From NCBI GenBank assembly GCA_000296795.1, contig BAFH01000004.1, forward strand, positions 1,116,001 to 1,180,000: DNA of 64,000 nt, read 5' to 3'. This DNA comes from Candidatus Jettenia caeni. Lineage in GTDB: Bacteria > Planctomycetota > Brocadiia > Brocadiales > Brocadiaceae. Position 1 is the stretch's first letter. Every line of letters starts with the position of its first letter. The notes beneath the pieces are model-generated. The model was not told the DNA's origin. It worked only from the letters and a program-made list of their open reading frames with translations, and ran no database searches. This document shows, in pieces, positions 46,863-55,292 of this stretch. The position numbers and the translations under genes were made by a program.

Positions 46863-49850
46863 ATGGAATACATAATTACCGAAAAGGCATTTGAGGAGAA
46901 TATAGAAAAAAGCCTGCTTGAACATGGAGGTTATATTAAAGGCCACCCTGAGAATTTTGACCGTGAACTTTCCTTAGATAAAGCTGCGATACTTAGCTTC
47001 TTCAAAGATACTCAGTCCGAATCATGGCAGAAGATTACCGAGGTGCATGGCAGTTTAGTTGAATCAAAGGTTATACAGCGTCTTTGCAAAGAACTTGAAA
47101 CCCGTGGTATGCTCGATGTATTACGTCATGGCTTTGTTGATTACGGAGTGCGTTTTAAAATGGTCTTCTTTAAGCCAGCCAGTGGATTGAATCCAGAAAC
47201 CGAACTACTTTACAATAAAAACAGGCTTATCGTTACCCGCCAGGTGCATTACAGTACCCAAAACGAGAATTCCATTGACATACTGCTCAGTCTCAATGGT
47301 CTGCCTGTGGCAACTATTGAATTGAAGAACCCGTTTACCGGACAAGATGTTATTGATGCAAAGAGACAGTATGCGATGAATAGAGATCTCCGGGAATTGC
47401 TTTTCCAATTCAAGAAACGTGCGCTCGTACATTTTGTGGTTGATACTGATGAAGTATACATGACAACGAGAATAGATGGTGAAAGTACACACTTTTTGCC
47501 TTTCAACAAGGGCTACAATAAGGGTGCGGGGAATCCACCCAACCCCAATGGGCACAGGACGTCGTATTTATGGGAAGAAATCTTCAGGAAAGATAGCTGG
47601 ATGGACATCATTGGCAATTTCCTACACGTGCAGGTTGAAGAAATAAAAATTGATGGCCGGATGATTAAGAAAGAGAAACTTATCTTTCCCCGTTATCATC
47701 AACTTGATGTGGTGAGAAAATTGGCAGGATTTGTGCGGTATCATGGGGCGGGCAAAAATTACCTTATACAGCATTCCGCAGGCAGTGGAAAGAGTAATTC
47801 AATTGCCTGGCTTGCATACCGCCTTGCAAGTCTTTATAATCAGGCCGACCAGCGCATCTTTGATTCGGTTATTGTCATTACCGATCGTCTTGTTCTCGAT
47901 CGGCAATTGCAGGATACCATTTATCAATTCGAACATAAGATGGGCGTTGTGCAAAAGATCGACAAGAACTCAACTCAACTTGCCAATTCCCTTTCTGCCG
48001 GTACCAACATAATCATTACAACCCTCCAAAAGTTCCCTTTTGTTATCGATAAAATTGGTAAATTACCAAAGCGGAATTATGCGGTTATTGTAGATGAGGC
48101 GCACAGCTCACATGGCGGTGAGACATCAAAAAAGATGAAAGATGTGCTGACGATTATTGATCTGAGTAAGGCTGTAAAAGAGGACTCTTTCCCATACGGA
48201 GAAGAGGGGGAAGATGAAGAAGATATGATTCGCAAATCCATGCAGGCCCGCGGAAAACAACCAAATCTCAGTTTCTTCGCCTTTACCGCTACACCGAAGC
48301 AGAAAACATTGGAGGTATTTGGTGAAATTGGTCCCGATGGGAAGCCGATGCCATTCCACCTCTATTCCATGCGCCAGGCTATAGAAGAAGGTTTTATCCT
48401 TGACGTCTTGGAAAACTACACAACATATAAAACATACTTCCGTTTGTCTAAAGCTATTGAGGACGACCCGGATATTAATAAACGCAAGGCCAGCAGGGCT
48501 ATTGCGCGTTTTCTTTCTCTGCATCCGCACAATCTTGCTCAAAAAACAGAAGTTATGATTGAACATTTTCGTCAGTGCACGATGAAGAAAATCGGCGGCA
48601 AGGCAAAGGCTATGGTTGTCACAGCATCACGGCCACATGTTATCCGATACCAGAATGAGTTTGACCGTTACATAAAAGAAAAAGGATATACCGATATAAA
48701 AACACTTGTGGCCTTTACACCATTTACCGATAGAGAAACAGGACTAAAATATACAGAATACGAGATGAATCGTTTTAGCGAGACTGAATTGCCAGAAAAA
48801 TTTGCTACTGAAGAATATCAGCTTTTGATCGTTGCCGAAAAATATCAGACTGGCTTTGACCAACCTCTCCTTCACACCATGTATGTTGACAAAAAATTAG
48901 CAGGGGTTAAGGCGGTGCAAACACTATCCCGTCTTAATAGAATTTTTCCCGGCAAGGAAGATACCTTTGTGCTCGACTTTGCCAATGAAGAGCAGGAAAT
49001 CATCGATGCATTCCAGCCTTACTATGAGCAAACAACTATGTCTTCCACAACTGATCCGAATAAACTGTATGATTTGAAAAACAAGCTGGATGGTTTTCAG
49101 ATAATTTGGCAAAGCGCGGTTGATGGATTCTCTAAAGTCTTTTTTAAGTCTCGTAACCTAAAAAACCCAAAAGATCATGCAAGTTTGAACGCATTTCTTG
49201 ATCCAGCCGTTGATCGGTATAATCATTTAAAAACCGAGGAGCAGAAAGAGGATTTTAAGCACACTCTTACGGTATTTGTGCGCCTCTATTCATTCCTGTC
49301 ACAGATAATGCCCTTTGGGGATATTGAACTCGAAAAGTTCTATGCTTATTCAAGATTACTATTGAACAAGCTTCCGAAAAGGGAAATCTCCGACAGGCTC
49401 AATCTCAACGATGAGGTGGCTTTGGAGTATTACCGGCTTCAGAAGATACGCGAGGGTAAAATTGCGCTTGAAAAAGATAAAGAAAGCCCACTTGAACCTA
49501 TTAACGAGGCTGGGACAAAGAAAGAAAAGGATGAATACACAAAACTCTCCGAAATTATCGAGATACTTAATGAAAAATTCGGTACCAATTTTACCGAGGC
49601 GGACAGGTTCTTCTTCAATCAAATTGAGGAAGAACTGGTTGCCGATGAAAATTTGTCCCAGCAGGCAAAGAGCAACACAATGGGAAATTTCAAATATGGT
49701 TTTGAAGATGTTTTCCTGACAAAGCTCATTGAGAGGATGGATACAAACCAAGAGATTTTTGCAAAAATAATGGATGATAAAGCTTTTGGGGATGTGGTCA
49801 AAGACTGGATGTTGAAAAAGGTTTATCAGAGGTTAACAGAGGCTGTTTGA
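46863..49850 (+). CDS. hsdR: type I restriction-modification endonuclease/translocase subunit
   Basis: A 995-residue HsdR. The N-terminal PD-(D/E)xK nuclease shows the core IDILLSLNGLPVATIELKNP (Asp...Glu-x-Lys). The motor has Walker A HSAGSGKSNS (about 304-313), DEAH box VDEAHSSHGG (about 410), motif III FAFTATPKQKT and motif VI-like LSRLNRIFPGKE. It translocates and cuts unmodified DNA when bound to HsdM/HsdS. No frameshift is visible. A 178-bp gap after the AlbA_2 gene could allow a separate promoter. Confidence 0.94.
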   Translation: MEYIITEKAFEENIEKSLLEHGGYIKGHPENFDRELSLDKAAILSFFKDTQSESWQKITEVHGSLVESKVIQRLCKELETRGMLDVLRHGFVDYGVRFKMVFFKPASGLNPETELLYNKNRLIVTRQVHYSTQNENSIDILLSLNGLPVATIELKNPFTGQDVIDAKRQYAMNRDLRELLFQFKKRALVHFVVDTDEVYMTTRIDGESTHFLPFNKGYNKGAGNPPNPNGHRTSYLWEEIFRKDSWMDIIGNFLHVQVEEIKIDGRMIKKEKLIFPRYHQLDVVRKLAGFVRYHGAGKNYLIQHSAGSGKSNSIAWLAYRLASLYNQADQRIFDSVIVITDRLVLDRQLQDTIYQFEHKMGVVQKIDKNSTQLANSLSAGTNIIITTLQKFPFVIDKIGKLPKRNYAVIVDEAHSSHGGETSKKMKDVLTIIDLSKAVKEDSFPYGEEGEDEEDMIRKSMQARGKQPNLSFFAFTATPKQKTLEVFGEIGPDGKPMPFHLYSMRQAIEEGFILDVLENYTTYKTYFRLSKAIEDDPDINKRKASRAIARFLSLHPHNLAQKTEVMIEHFRQCTMKKIGGKAKAMVVTASRPHVIRYQNEFDRYIKEKGYTDIKTLVAFTPFTDRETGLKYTEYEMNRFSETELPEKFATEEYQLLIVAEKYQTGFDQPLLHTMYVDKKLAGVKAVQTLSRLNRIFPGKEDTFVLDFANEEQEIIDAFQPYYEQTTMSSTTDPNKLYDLKNKLDGFQIIWQSAVDGFSKVFFKSRNLKNPKDHASLNAFLDPAVDRYNHLKTEEQKEDFKHTLTVFVRLYSFLSQIMPFGDIELEKFYAYSRLLLNKLPKREISDRLNLNDEVALEYYRLQKIREGKIALEKDKESPLEPINEAGTKKEKDEYTKLSEIIEILNEKFGTNFTEADRFFFNQIEEELVADENLSQQAKSNTMGNFKYGFEDVFLTKLIERMDTNQEIFAKIMDDKAFGDVVKDWMLKKVYQRLTEAV

Positions 49851-49962
49851 TTTTGTGAATTACGCCATTATGCTTTTGAAACTAGCTTTTTACATATAAT
49901 TTGTTAAGGTCATACGGTGTATTTTACCAATTGAACCTTATGACTCAAAACATTTTGATATT

Positions 49963-50780
49963 ATGAAGATTATCTCATGTTTCAGGTCTGAAGAACTGGA
50001 AGCAATATCCAAGATTCTTGCTGACACAAACACTGGACTTACAGGAGCAGAAATTTATCATACATTGACCAAATGCCAAATACAAGATGTGGATCCCATA
50101 AATACTAAATGGAAACGGTTATATAATGCCTTCATAGAAGAACAGAACAAAAAGCAATATGGAAATCATGTAGTTGCTTTCATACACAAAGCAATGAATC
50201 CTGTGCAATATGTCCATTCTCCTACTTATTTTGAGGCAAAACGTCAAGAGTTAAACAAAGTGCTGGCATTCTCCGGTCTGCAACTCGAGAAGATGGAAAA
50301 TTAAGGCATGTTAACAGAGTTAGTACAATATCGGAAGCAGAGGAAAGAGCTGATAAGCTGAAGAAGAATTTGGAAAATCGAGGTGTTCATCAAGATGTGC
50401 TCAAATTCTGTAAAGCAGAATTATTACAGGCTAATTACTTTCACGCAGTATTAGAAGCCACAAAAAGCGTTGCAAGCAAGGTAAGAAGCAAGTCTGGGTT
50501 AACATGCGATGGAGCCGAGTTAGCTACTTTAGCCTTTTCTTTGGGAAAGACAGGAAAACCAATTTTGGCAATCAATCAATTAATAACAGATACGGATGTT
50601 AGTGAGCAAAAGGGATTTATGAATCTTTTAATTGGCTTATTCGGTACATTTAGAAACCCTGTTGCACATGCAGAGAAGATATACTGGCTAATAAGCGAAC
50701 AAGATGCACTTGATATTTTGAGCCTTGTTTCATTAGTACATAGAAAACTTGATATAGTTACAAAATTCCAACTTGCGTAA
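49963..50780 (+). pseudogene. TIGR02391-type protein, split by one frameshift
   Basis: Two frames together give one protein of about 270 residues. The first (49963-50304) ends FEAKRQELNKVLAFSGLQLEKMEN. The second frame is open from at least 50292 and reads EDGKLRHVNRVSTISEAEER, then RGVHQDVLKFCKAELLQANY and AVLEATKSVASKVRSKSGLT. Intact TIGR02391 proteins join the same segments without a break. A single-base change near 50284-50291 would restore the frame. Such proteins occur in defence regions, and the EATKSV...NPVAHA pattern is helical and HEPN-like. A sequencing error is possible. Confidence 0.8.
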
Positions 50781-50861
50781 CAACTTAAATGAAAAGGCTA
50801 TTGAGAATATTAAGATTAACAAAATTTACATAATTAGCTTGATGTTTTGTGTATCCTAAAT

Positions 50862-51080
50862 TTAAGAGTTCTGATAAATAAGTGGATGGTACCGGGGTTC
50901 TGGTATTGGCTTTCCATGAGTACGCGATGCCTCAAGCCAAGCCTCTTTTACTCTTAAAACTTCTTGTAGTGCTTCTTCTTGTGTTGCACCAAAGGCAGAA
51001 CAATGTTTTAAGTCGGGGATATCTGCAATATACCCTGCATCTTCTTCGCTGTAAAATATGTTAATATGATAATCTCTCAT
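50862..51080 (-). CDS. HicB-type antitoxin
   Basis: A 72-residue protein with the HicB fold: INIFYSEEDAGYIADIPDL, then GATQEEALQEVLRVKEAWLE. It is the short form without a C-terminal DNA-binding domain. It pairs with the HicA toxin gene whose stop it overlaps by 4 bp. The degraded RNase-like fold blocks HicA in family knowledge. The C-terminus is proline-rich (KPIPEPRYHP), as in many short HicB proteins. Confidence 0.88.
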   Translation of the reverse strand: MRDYHINIFYSEEDAGYIADIPDLKHCSAFGATQEEALQEVLRVKEAWLEASRTHGKPIPEPRYHPLIYQNS

Positions 51081-51334
51081 TCCATTTTATCCTCCATTTT
51101 TAGATTATACCGCTCAATAATACGTAATAATTGCTTTACCTGGTACGGTTTTGCCTGTCCTTTGACATCTTGAAGGTTTATTAATTCTTGGACATCAGGA
51201 TGTGTGTAAATATGATGACTACCGCTAACACGTGCTAACCGAAATCCAAATGCGTTTGCACACTCTGTTACTTCTGAAAATCGAATGTTTTTAGACCCAG
51301 AGAGTAGTTTTTGTAATAATTTATTCTTTTTCAT
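51077..51334 (-). CDS. HicA-type mRNA interferase toxin
   Basis: An 85-residue double-stranded-RNA-binding-fold protein. The active-site motif is GSHHIYTHPD (catalytic His), preceded by GFRLARVS and followed by a KPYQVKQLLRIIERYNL helix. HicA cleaves mRNA when not bound by HicB. The gene comes first on the minus strand, in the usual HicA-HicB order, with 4 bp overlap. It appears intact. Confidence 0.9.
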   Translation of the reverse strand: MKKNKLLQKLLSGSKNIRFSEVTECANAFGFRLARVSGSHHIYTHPDVQELINLQDVKGQAKPYQVKQLLRIIERYNLKMEDKME

Positions 51335-51613
51335 AACTCAAGATAAATCTCATGCTCAGGTCATTCTTAATTATAAGCGGAATTCTATCATGTTGTATTG
51401 ATTCTGTCAAATAGGCAATATTTATTATCGCAGCCGAAAAATATAGCTTCACAGGTTGGGTTAAGGAACGAAACCCAAGAACTTCATAAGACACAGCAAA
51501 TTTTGTATTGTTTAATGAATGTGAGGTTGTAAACAAAAACTTCGTTTTACCTTCAAAGGTACGATCTAAAACCTTCCCAAATTCTTCAAGCGTTCTTGAT
51601 TCATCCGTTACTA
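51321..51613 (-). pseudogene. unidentified gene remnant upstream of hicA
   Basis: The minus strand is open for about 97 codons, from a TAA near 51613 to a stop at 51321, but the first ATG lies far inside (51536). The upstream part reads TDESRTLEEFGKVLDRTF, which looks coding. This suggests a truncated gene rather than a short new one. Its end overlaps the hicA start by 14 bp. I recognise no family. Confidence 0.3.
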
Positions 51614-51650
51614 TACGGTATTATAAGACCACTCTGGAAGGATTTTATAA

Positions 51651-51821
51651 ATGATATTAAGCAATTCCAGAAGGAAAGCCATAAAGGTGAAAAACACCTT
51701 TGATGACGTACAATACCTTGCCCATGTAGACCTCATAGAGCTCAAGAAGACAAAAGAAGACAGAGAAAAAGCAACCCTAATCGTACAGTATGATAAAATA
51801 CTTCTCGAAATTCCTATTTAA
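51651..51821 (+). CDS. possible small hypothetical protein
   Basis: A 56-residue frame starting MILSNSRRKAIKVKNTFDD, with GGAAGG about 9 bases before the ATG. It is charged, with a KKTKEDREKATLIVQYDKIL helix. It ends 18 bp before the DUF433 gene and could be cotranscribed with it, or be the tail of a lost gene. No family is recognised. Confidence 0.4.
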   Translation: MILSNSRRKAIKVKNTFDDVQYLAHVDLIELKKTKEDREKATLIVQYDKILLEIPI

Positions 51822-51839
51822 GTTTAAGGAGATGTTACT

Positions 51840-52067
51840 ATGATTGAACGCATATCAGTTGATCCACGTATTTGCCATGGACAGGCTTGCATCAAGGGCA
51901 CCCGTATACCTGTTCATCAGATACTACACATGCTAGCAAATGGAGATACCATTAATGAACTCTTGGAAGAGTACCCTTCCTTAAAGAAGGAAGATATTCT
52001 TGCCTGCTTTGATTATGCTGCTTCTTTGGCTGAAGAACAGATTATCCCGGACGAAATAGTAACATGA
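51840..52067 (+). CDS. DUF433 domain protein, VapB-like antitoxin
   Basis: A 75-residue helix-turn-helix protein: ISVDPRICHGQACIKGTRIP followed by VHQILHMLANGDTINELLEEYPSL and EDILACFDYAASLAEE. This is the full DUF433 pattern. These proteins are commonly the antitoxin partner of DUF5615 PIN-like proteins. GGAGATG lies just before the start. It overlaps the next gene by 4 bp. Confidence 0.88.
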   Translation: MIERISVDPRICHGQACIKGTRIPVHQILHMLANGDTINELLEEYPSLKKEDILACFDYAASLAEEQIIPDEIVT

Positions 52068-52417
52068 ATATCTTCGTAGACGAAAATATTCCTTCGATGA
52101 CCGTCAAGGAGTTAATAAAACTTGGCCATAATATCGTAGACATTCGTGGTTCAGATAAAAGGGGAATGATAGATGATGATATATGGAAATTCTGCCATGA
52201 AGAAAAGCGGCTCTTGATTACCACAGATAAAGGTTTTGCGCAGAAAAGGCATAAGAATCATTATGGCATCTTGATCGTTAGACTAAAACAACCAAATAAA
52301 TTGAGAATACACCAAAAGGTTATGCAGGCAATAAACCGTTTTAAAGAGAAAGAGTGGACTGGTTTAACAGTTGTAATGCAGGATTTATTTCACACCATCA
52401 ATAGAGCCAAAAAGTGA
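52064..52417 (+). CDS. DUF5615 PIN-like toxin
   Basis: A 117-residue PIN-like protein. The acidic residues of the nuclease fold are visible in FVDENIP (Asp6, Glu7), IRGSDKRGMIDDDIWKFC and LITTDKGF. In family knowledge such proteins are putative RNases paired with DUF433 antitoxins. Its ATG overlaps the antitoxin stop by 4 bp, so the pair is coupled. The C-terminal half is basic, as expected for an RNA-binding surface. Confidence 0.87.
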   Translation: MNIFVDENIPSMTVKELIKLGHNIVDIRGSDKRGMIDDDIWKFCHEEKRLLITTDKGFAQKRHKNHYGILIVRLKQPNKLRIHQKVMQAINRFKEKEWTGLTVVMQDLFHTINRAKK

Positions 52418-52564
52418 GGTGCTATTTGGAGAGAAATAAAAGCTTGCCGTATTTAACAGTAGGGAATTTTCGATACTGCCTATGGCATTTCTGGATACAA
52501 TCCTGGAAGCGATATGAGGCGGAGAAGCTGATCATCCATCCTAAATTTTTATGATTACGAATAT

Positions 52565-52591
52565 GTCATTCCGGGCCAAGCCCGGAATGAC
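52565..52591. repeat. perfect 12-bp hairpin repeat, GTCATTCCGGGC type
   Basis: GTCATTCCGGGC-CAA-GCCCGGAATGAC forms a perfect stem with a 3-base loop. It shares the GTCATT/AATGAC ends with the palindromes near 30.25 and 59.2 kb. It lies 148 bp beyond the DUF5615 gene. Confidence 0.7.
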
Positions 52592-52618
52592 AGACAGTTG
52601 TAAACTTATGTCGCTATG

Positions 52619-52995
52619 TATATTCGGTGCATAATCCCTATTGTCTCATCTGATACCTCCACTGGCTTATACTATAGGTTTGATCTATGCAATCCTAAAA
52701 GCTCGCACTACTCTCGTATGCTTAATCCCTTACGATCTCTTTCTAGTAACCGCCTCTTCTCATCAACAATCAAACGGTACAGATTTTTTTAAGCCATTCG
52801 TTCTCTACCTTCAACTGACCTATCTGCCGATAAAGCTCATCTATTACCTTCTCCTTCTCGTAATTTCTCTCCCTTCCCTTGAAATATCTCTACCATCCCC
52901 TCTCGTGCCCGTTTCCGCCAATTTACTATCTGTGTCCTGTGTACTTCGTATGCTGACGATAACTCTGCTATCGTCTTTTCCCCTTTTATTCGAAT
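52619..52995 (-). pseudogene. IS3-family transposase remnant (orfA end and orfB start)
   Basis: On the minus strand, from 52995 down, three shifted frames give KGEKTIAELSSAYEVHRTQI, then VIDELYRQIGQLKVENEWLK, then DEKRRLLERDRKGLSIRE and CELLGLHRSNL. These match OrfA (HTH plus leucine zipper) and the beginning of OrfB of IS3-family elements. Frameshifts and two internal stops are present, and the catalytic DDE core is missing. The inverted ends were not found. Confidence 0.8.
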
Positions 52996-53131
52996 GTCAG
53001 ATTTTTCATTTCAACAACTCTTTAACGAAAAAAAATTGTTTTATAATCGAAATAAATATATAATCTTTCAAGTTTATTCCGACCAAATAATTGTTTTTAA
53101 CAAACTATATAAAAAATTTGGAGCCTGAAAA

Positions 53132-55276
53132 ATGTCATTTAAGGATAAGGATTTACCCGAAAATACTGGTAAAAACGTAAATAAAGAAACAGACCAGAGC
53201 AAAAAGGCCGGTAATGTTCCGGAAAAGAAGAAAAAGAAGAGAAAAATTATAATTCCTCTTATTCTCATACTTATAACGATAGTAATTATTCTTCTTTTGC
53301 GCAGAGATGCCTCGCCAATCCTTGAAATATCTCCATCAAGTTTGAACTTTGGAAATAAAGAGACGGAAATGGAGTTTACTATTAAAAATATAGCAAAGGC
53401 TGAAGGATTTTTCACGCCAGGCGTTAAACATTTAGAGTTTGATATTGATACCAGAAGCCTCCCAAACTGGATTATAGTTGATCCTACCACAGGCTCTGTA
53501 TTGGAAAAACCTTCAAAAATTAGCGTGACAGTTAATAGGGATATCCTGCCTTACGGCAGTACGGTGAAAGAACTAAAGATTTTAACTAATGCAGAAAGTG
53601 GCGAGGTCCCAATATTAGTGCAAAAAGATGAGGAGAAATTGACTCTTATATCTCCATCGACAGGAGCGTCAATTTTTGTTGGCGACCCAAAGACTATAGA
53701 ATGGACGGCAACTGCCGGAGTCAGTGAAAATGTAAACATCTTTCTCTATTCGAATGAGGTAAACATCGGAACGATTGCAGAAAACTATAATTTCAAGAAA
53801 GAAGGGGCTGCACAAGGCTCATTTAACTGGAAAGTGGATGATTTTATCAGGGAGGGCAATAACTATGCTGTTAGGATTGAGGATGCGAACAATCCTAAAT
53901 TATTTGACATGGTAGGCCCAATAAAGATCATCCGGCCGCTTCGGGAAATTAAGGTGTTAAATCAGACAACAGACCACCAGTTTCCCAGCGCCGTTCAATT
54001 TGTATTTTCTTTAAGAGATCAGAATAATCACGCTATTTTATTTGATTCTAATCAGGTTGACTGGAAAAATATAAAAATTTGGGAGAACAAGAACGAGATT
54101 GATTATTTGGAAAGTCATGCGCTTCTCTATACTCAGGATGATTTCCAGTTACAGGTGATGATTGTGTTAGATTTTTCAGCGTCAATGTATGAGACGAACG
54201 AAGATATTGATAAGATGACATTGAGCGCTAAAGATTTAATTGACAGTCTTAACGAAACTCATCAGATTGGAGTGGTAGAATTCCATCGTCCAGATGAACC
54301 GCCAGCGCTTTTACATGCGTTTACTACGTATAAAAATATGGTAAAAAAGGCTATAGATAACTTTAGTTATGGCAAGATTTACCGCGATTTTTCAAGCTGC
54401 TGGGATGCCGTACAAACGGGTTTAAAACAATTTCCTGAAAAACCAGACCCTAACATTTTCAAAACGCTTGTATTCCTGTCAGACGGATTTGATAATAGCA
54501 GTTTTAGCACTCCGGATGACGTTATTGCTTTGGCGAAAGAAAGGGATGTACACATATACGTTACGGGAATAGGGCCTGGCAGTGAAGAAAAAGTGTTGGA
54601 GACCATTGCTCTTGAAACAGGAGGCACGTACGTTTTCTCAGAGAATATACATGTCTTACGTGAGAGATTTAAGCAGATAATCAAAGACGTAAGAGGTCAG
54701 TATAAGGTAAAGTACATTACCCCAAAAAAACCAGAGGACGGACGCTTTGTCGTGGAAAGTGAGACTACGTATAAGGGTGTTACCGCCACACCATTATTAC
54801 ACGACGAAATAGACCCGTCTTCTATTTTCAAGAAAACTATTGAGGGTATGATACGGTTTTCCGCCCCTTCCGTAATCGAAGACCATCAGGCTGAAATATT
54901 TATGTGGTGCGAACATGCGCCAAGATATGTTAACAAACTTCGTTTTTGGATAGGCATTGATAAACCTTACAACGTGGCGCTTACTTCATCTTACGATGGA
55001 GGGCTTTGCAAGAATTGGACGCTAAACAAAGAAACAGATGGCTGGTATAGCCTGAAATCTCCTGATACAACGAATGCCCGCTACAATCTCGCATTTGGAG
55101 CTTTCGGAACTATTTGCAAAATAGTCGTTACGGATATTTATGAGGATGGATTTAAGATTCCTTTTAAATTCGACAACTCAATTTACGACATTGGGCAAGC
55201 ATTTTACGAAGAGGGAAATATGTCTCAGACACCAGATTGGTCAACTGATATTATTGTCGGGAACGTTGCAAGATGA
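53132..55276 (+). CDS. VWA-domain protein with N-terminal membrane anchor
   Basis: A 714-residue protein. A Lys-rich stretch (32-38) precedes one membrane segment (39-57), so most of it lies outside the cytoplasm. Residues about 60-170 and 170-270 look like Ig/beta-sandwich modules. The von Willebrand A domain (about 340-540) has an intact MIDAS start DFSAS (Asp347, Ser349, Ser351) and LSDGFDNSSF later. A further beta-rich region ends the protein (about 570-714). VWA domains bind proteins through a metal ion. The partner is unknown. It stands alone between the IS3 remnant and a convergent gene. Confidence 0.85.
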   Translation: MSFKDKDLPENTGKNVNKETDQSKKAGNVPEKKKKKRKIIIPLILILITIVIILLLRRDASPILEISPSSLNFGNKETEMEFTIKNIAKAEGFFTPGVKHLEFDIDTRSLPNWIIVDPTTGSVLEKPSKISVTVNRDILPYGSTVKELKILTNAESGEVPILVQKDEEKLTLISPSTGASIFVGDPKTIEWTATAGVSENVNIFLYSNEVNIGTIAENYNFKKEGAAQGSFNWKVDDFIREGNNYAVRIEDANNPKLFDMVGPIKIIRPLREIKVLNQTTDHQFPSAVQFVFSLRDQNNHAILFDSNQVDWKNIKIWENKNEIDYLESHALLYTQDDFQLQVMIVLDFSASMYETNEDIDKMTLSAKDLIDSLNETHQIGVVEFHRPDEPPALLHAFTTYKNMVKKAIDNFSYGKIYRDFSSCWDAVQTGLKQFPEKPDPNIFKTLVFLSDGFDNSSFSTPDDVIALAKERDVHIYVTGIGPGSEEKVLETIALETGGTYVFSENIHVLRERFKQIIKDVRGQYKVKYITPKKPEDGRFVVESETTYKGVTATPLLHDEIDPSSIFKKTIEGMIRFSAPSVIEDHQAEIFMWCEHAPRYVNKLRFWIGIDKPYNVALTSSYDGGLCKNWTLNKETDGWYSLKSPDTTNARYNLAFGAFGTICKIVVTDIYEDGFKIPFKFDNSIYDIGQAFYEEGNMSQTPDWSTDIIVGNVAR

Positions 55277-55292
55277 GGGAATATATCATTAT

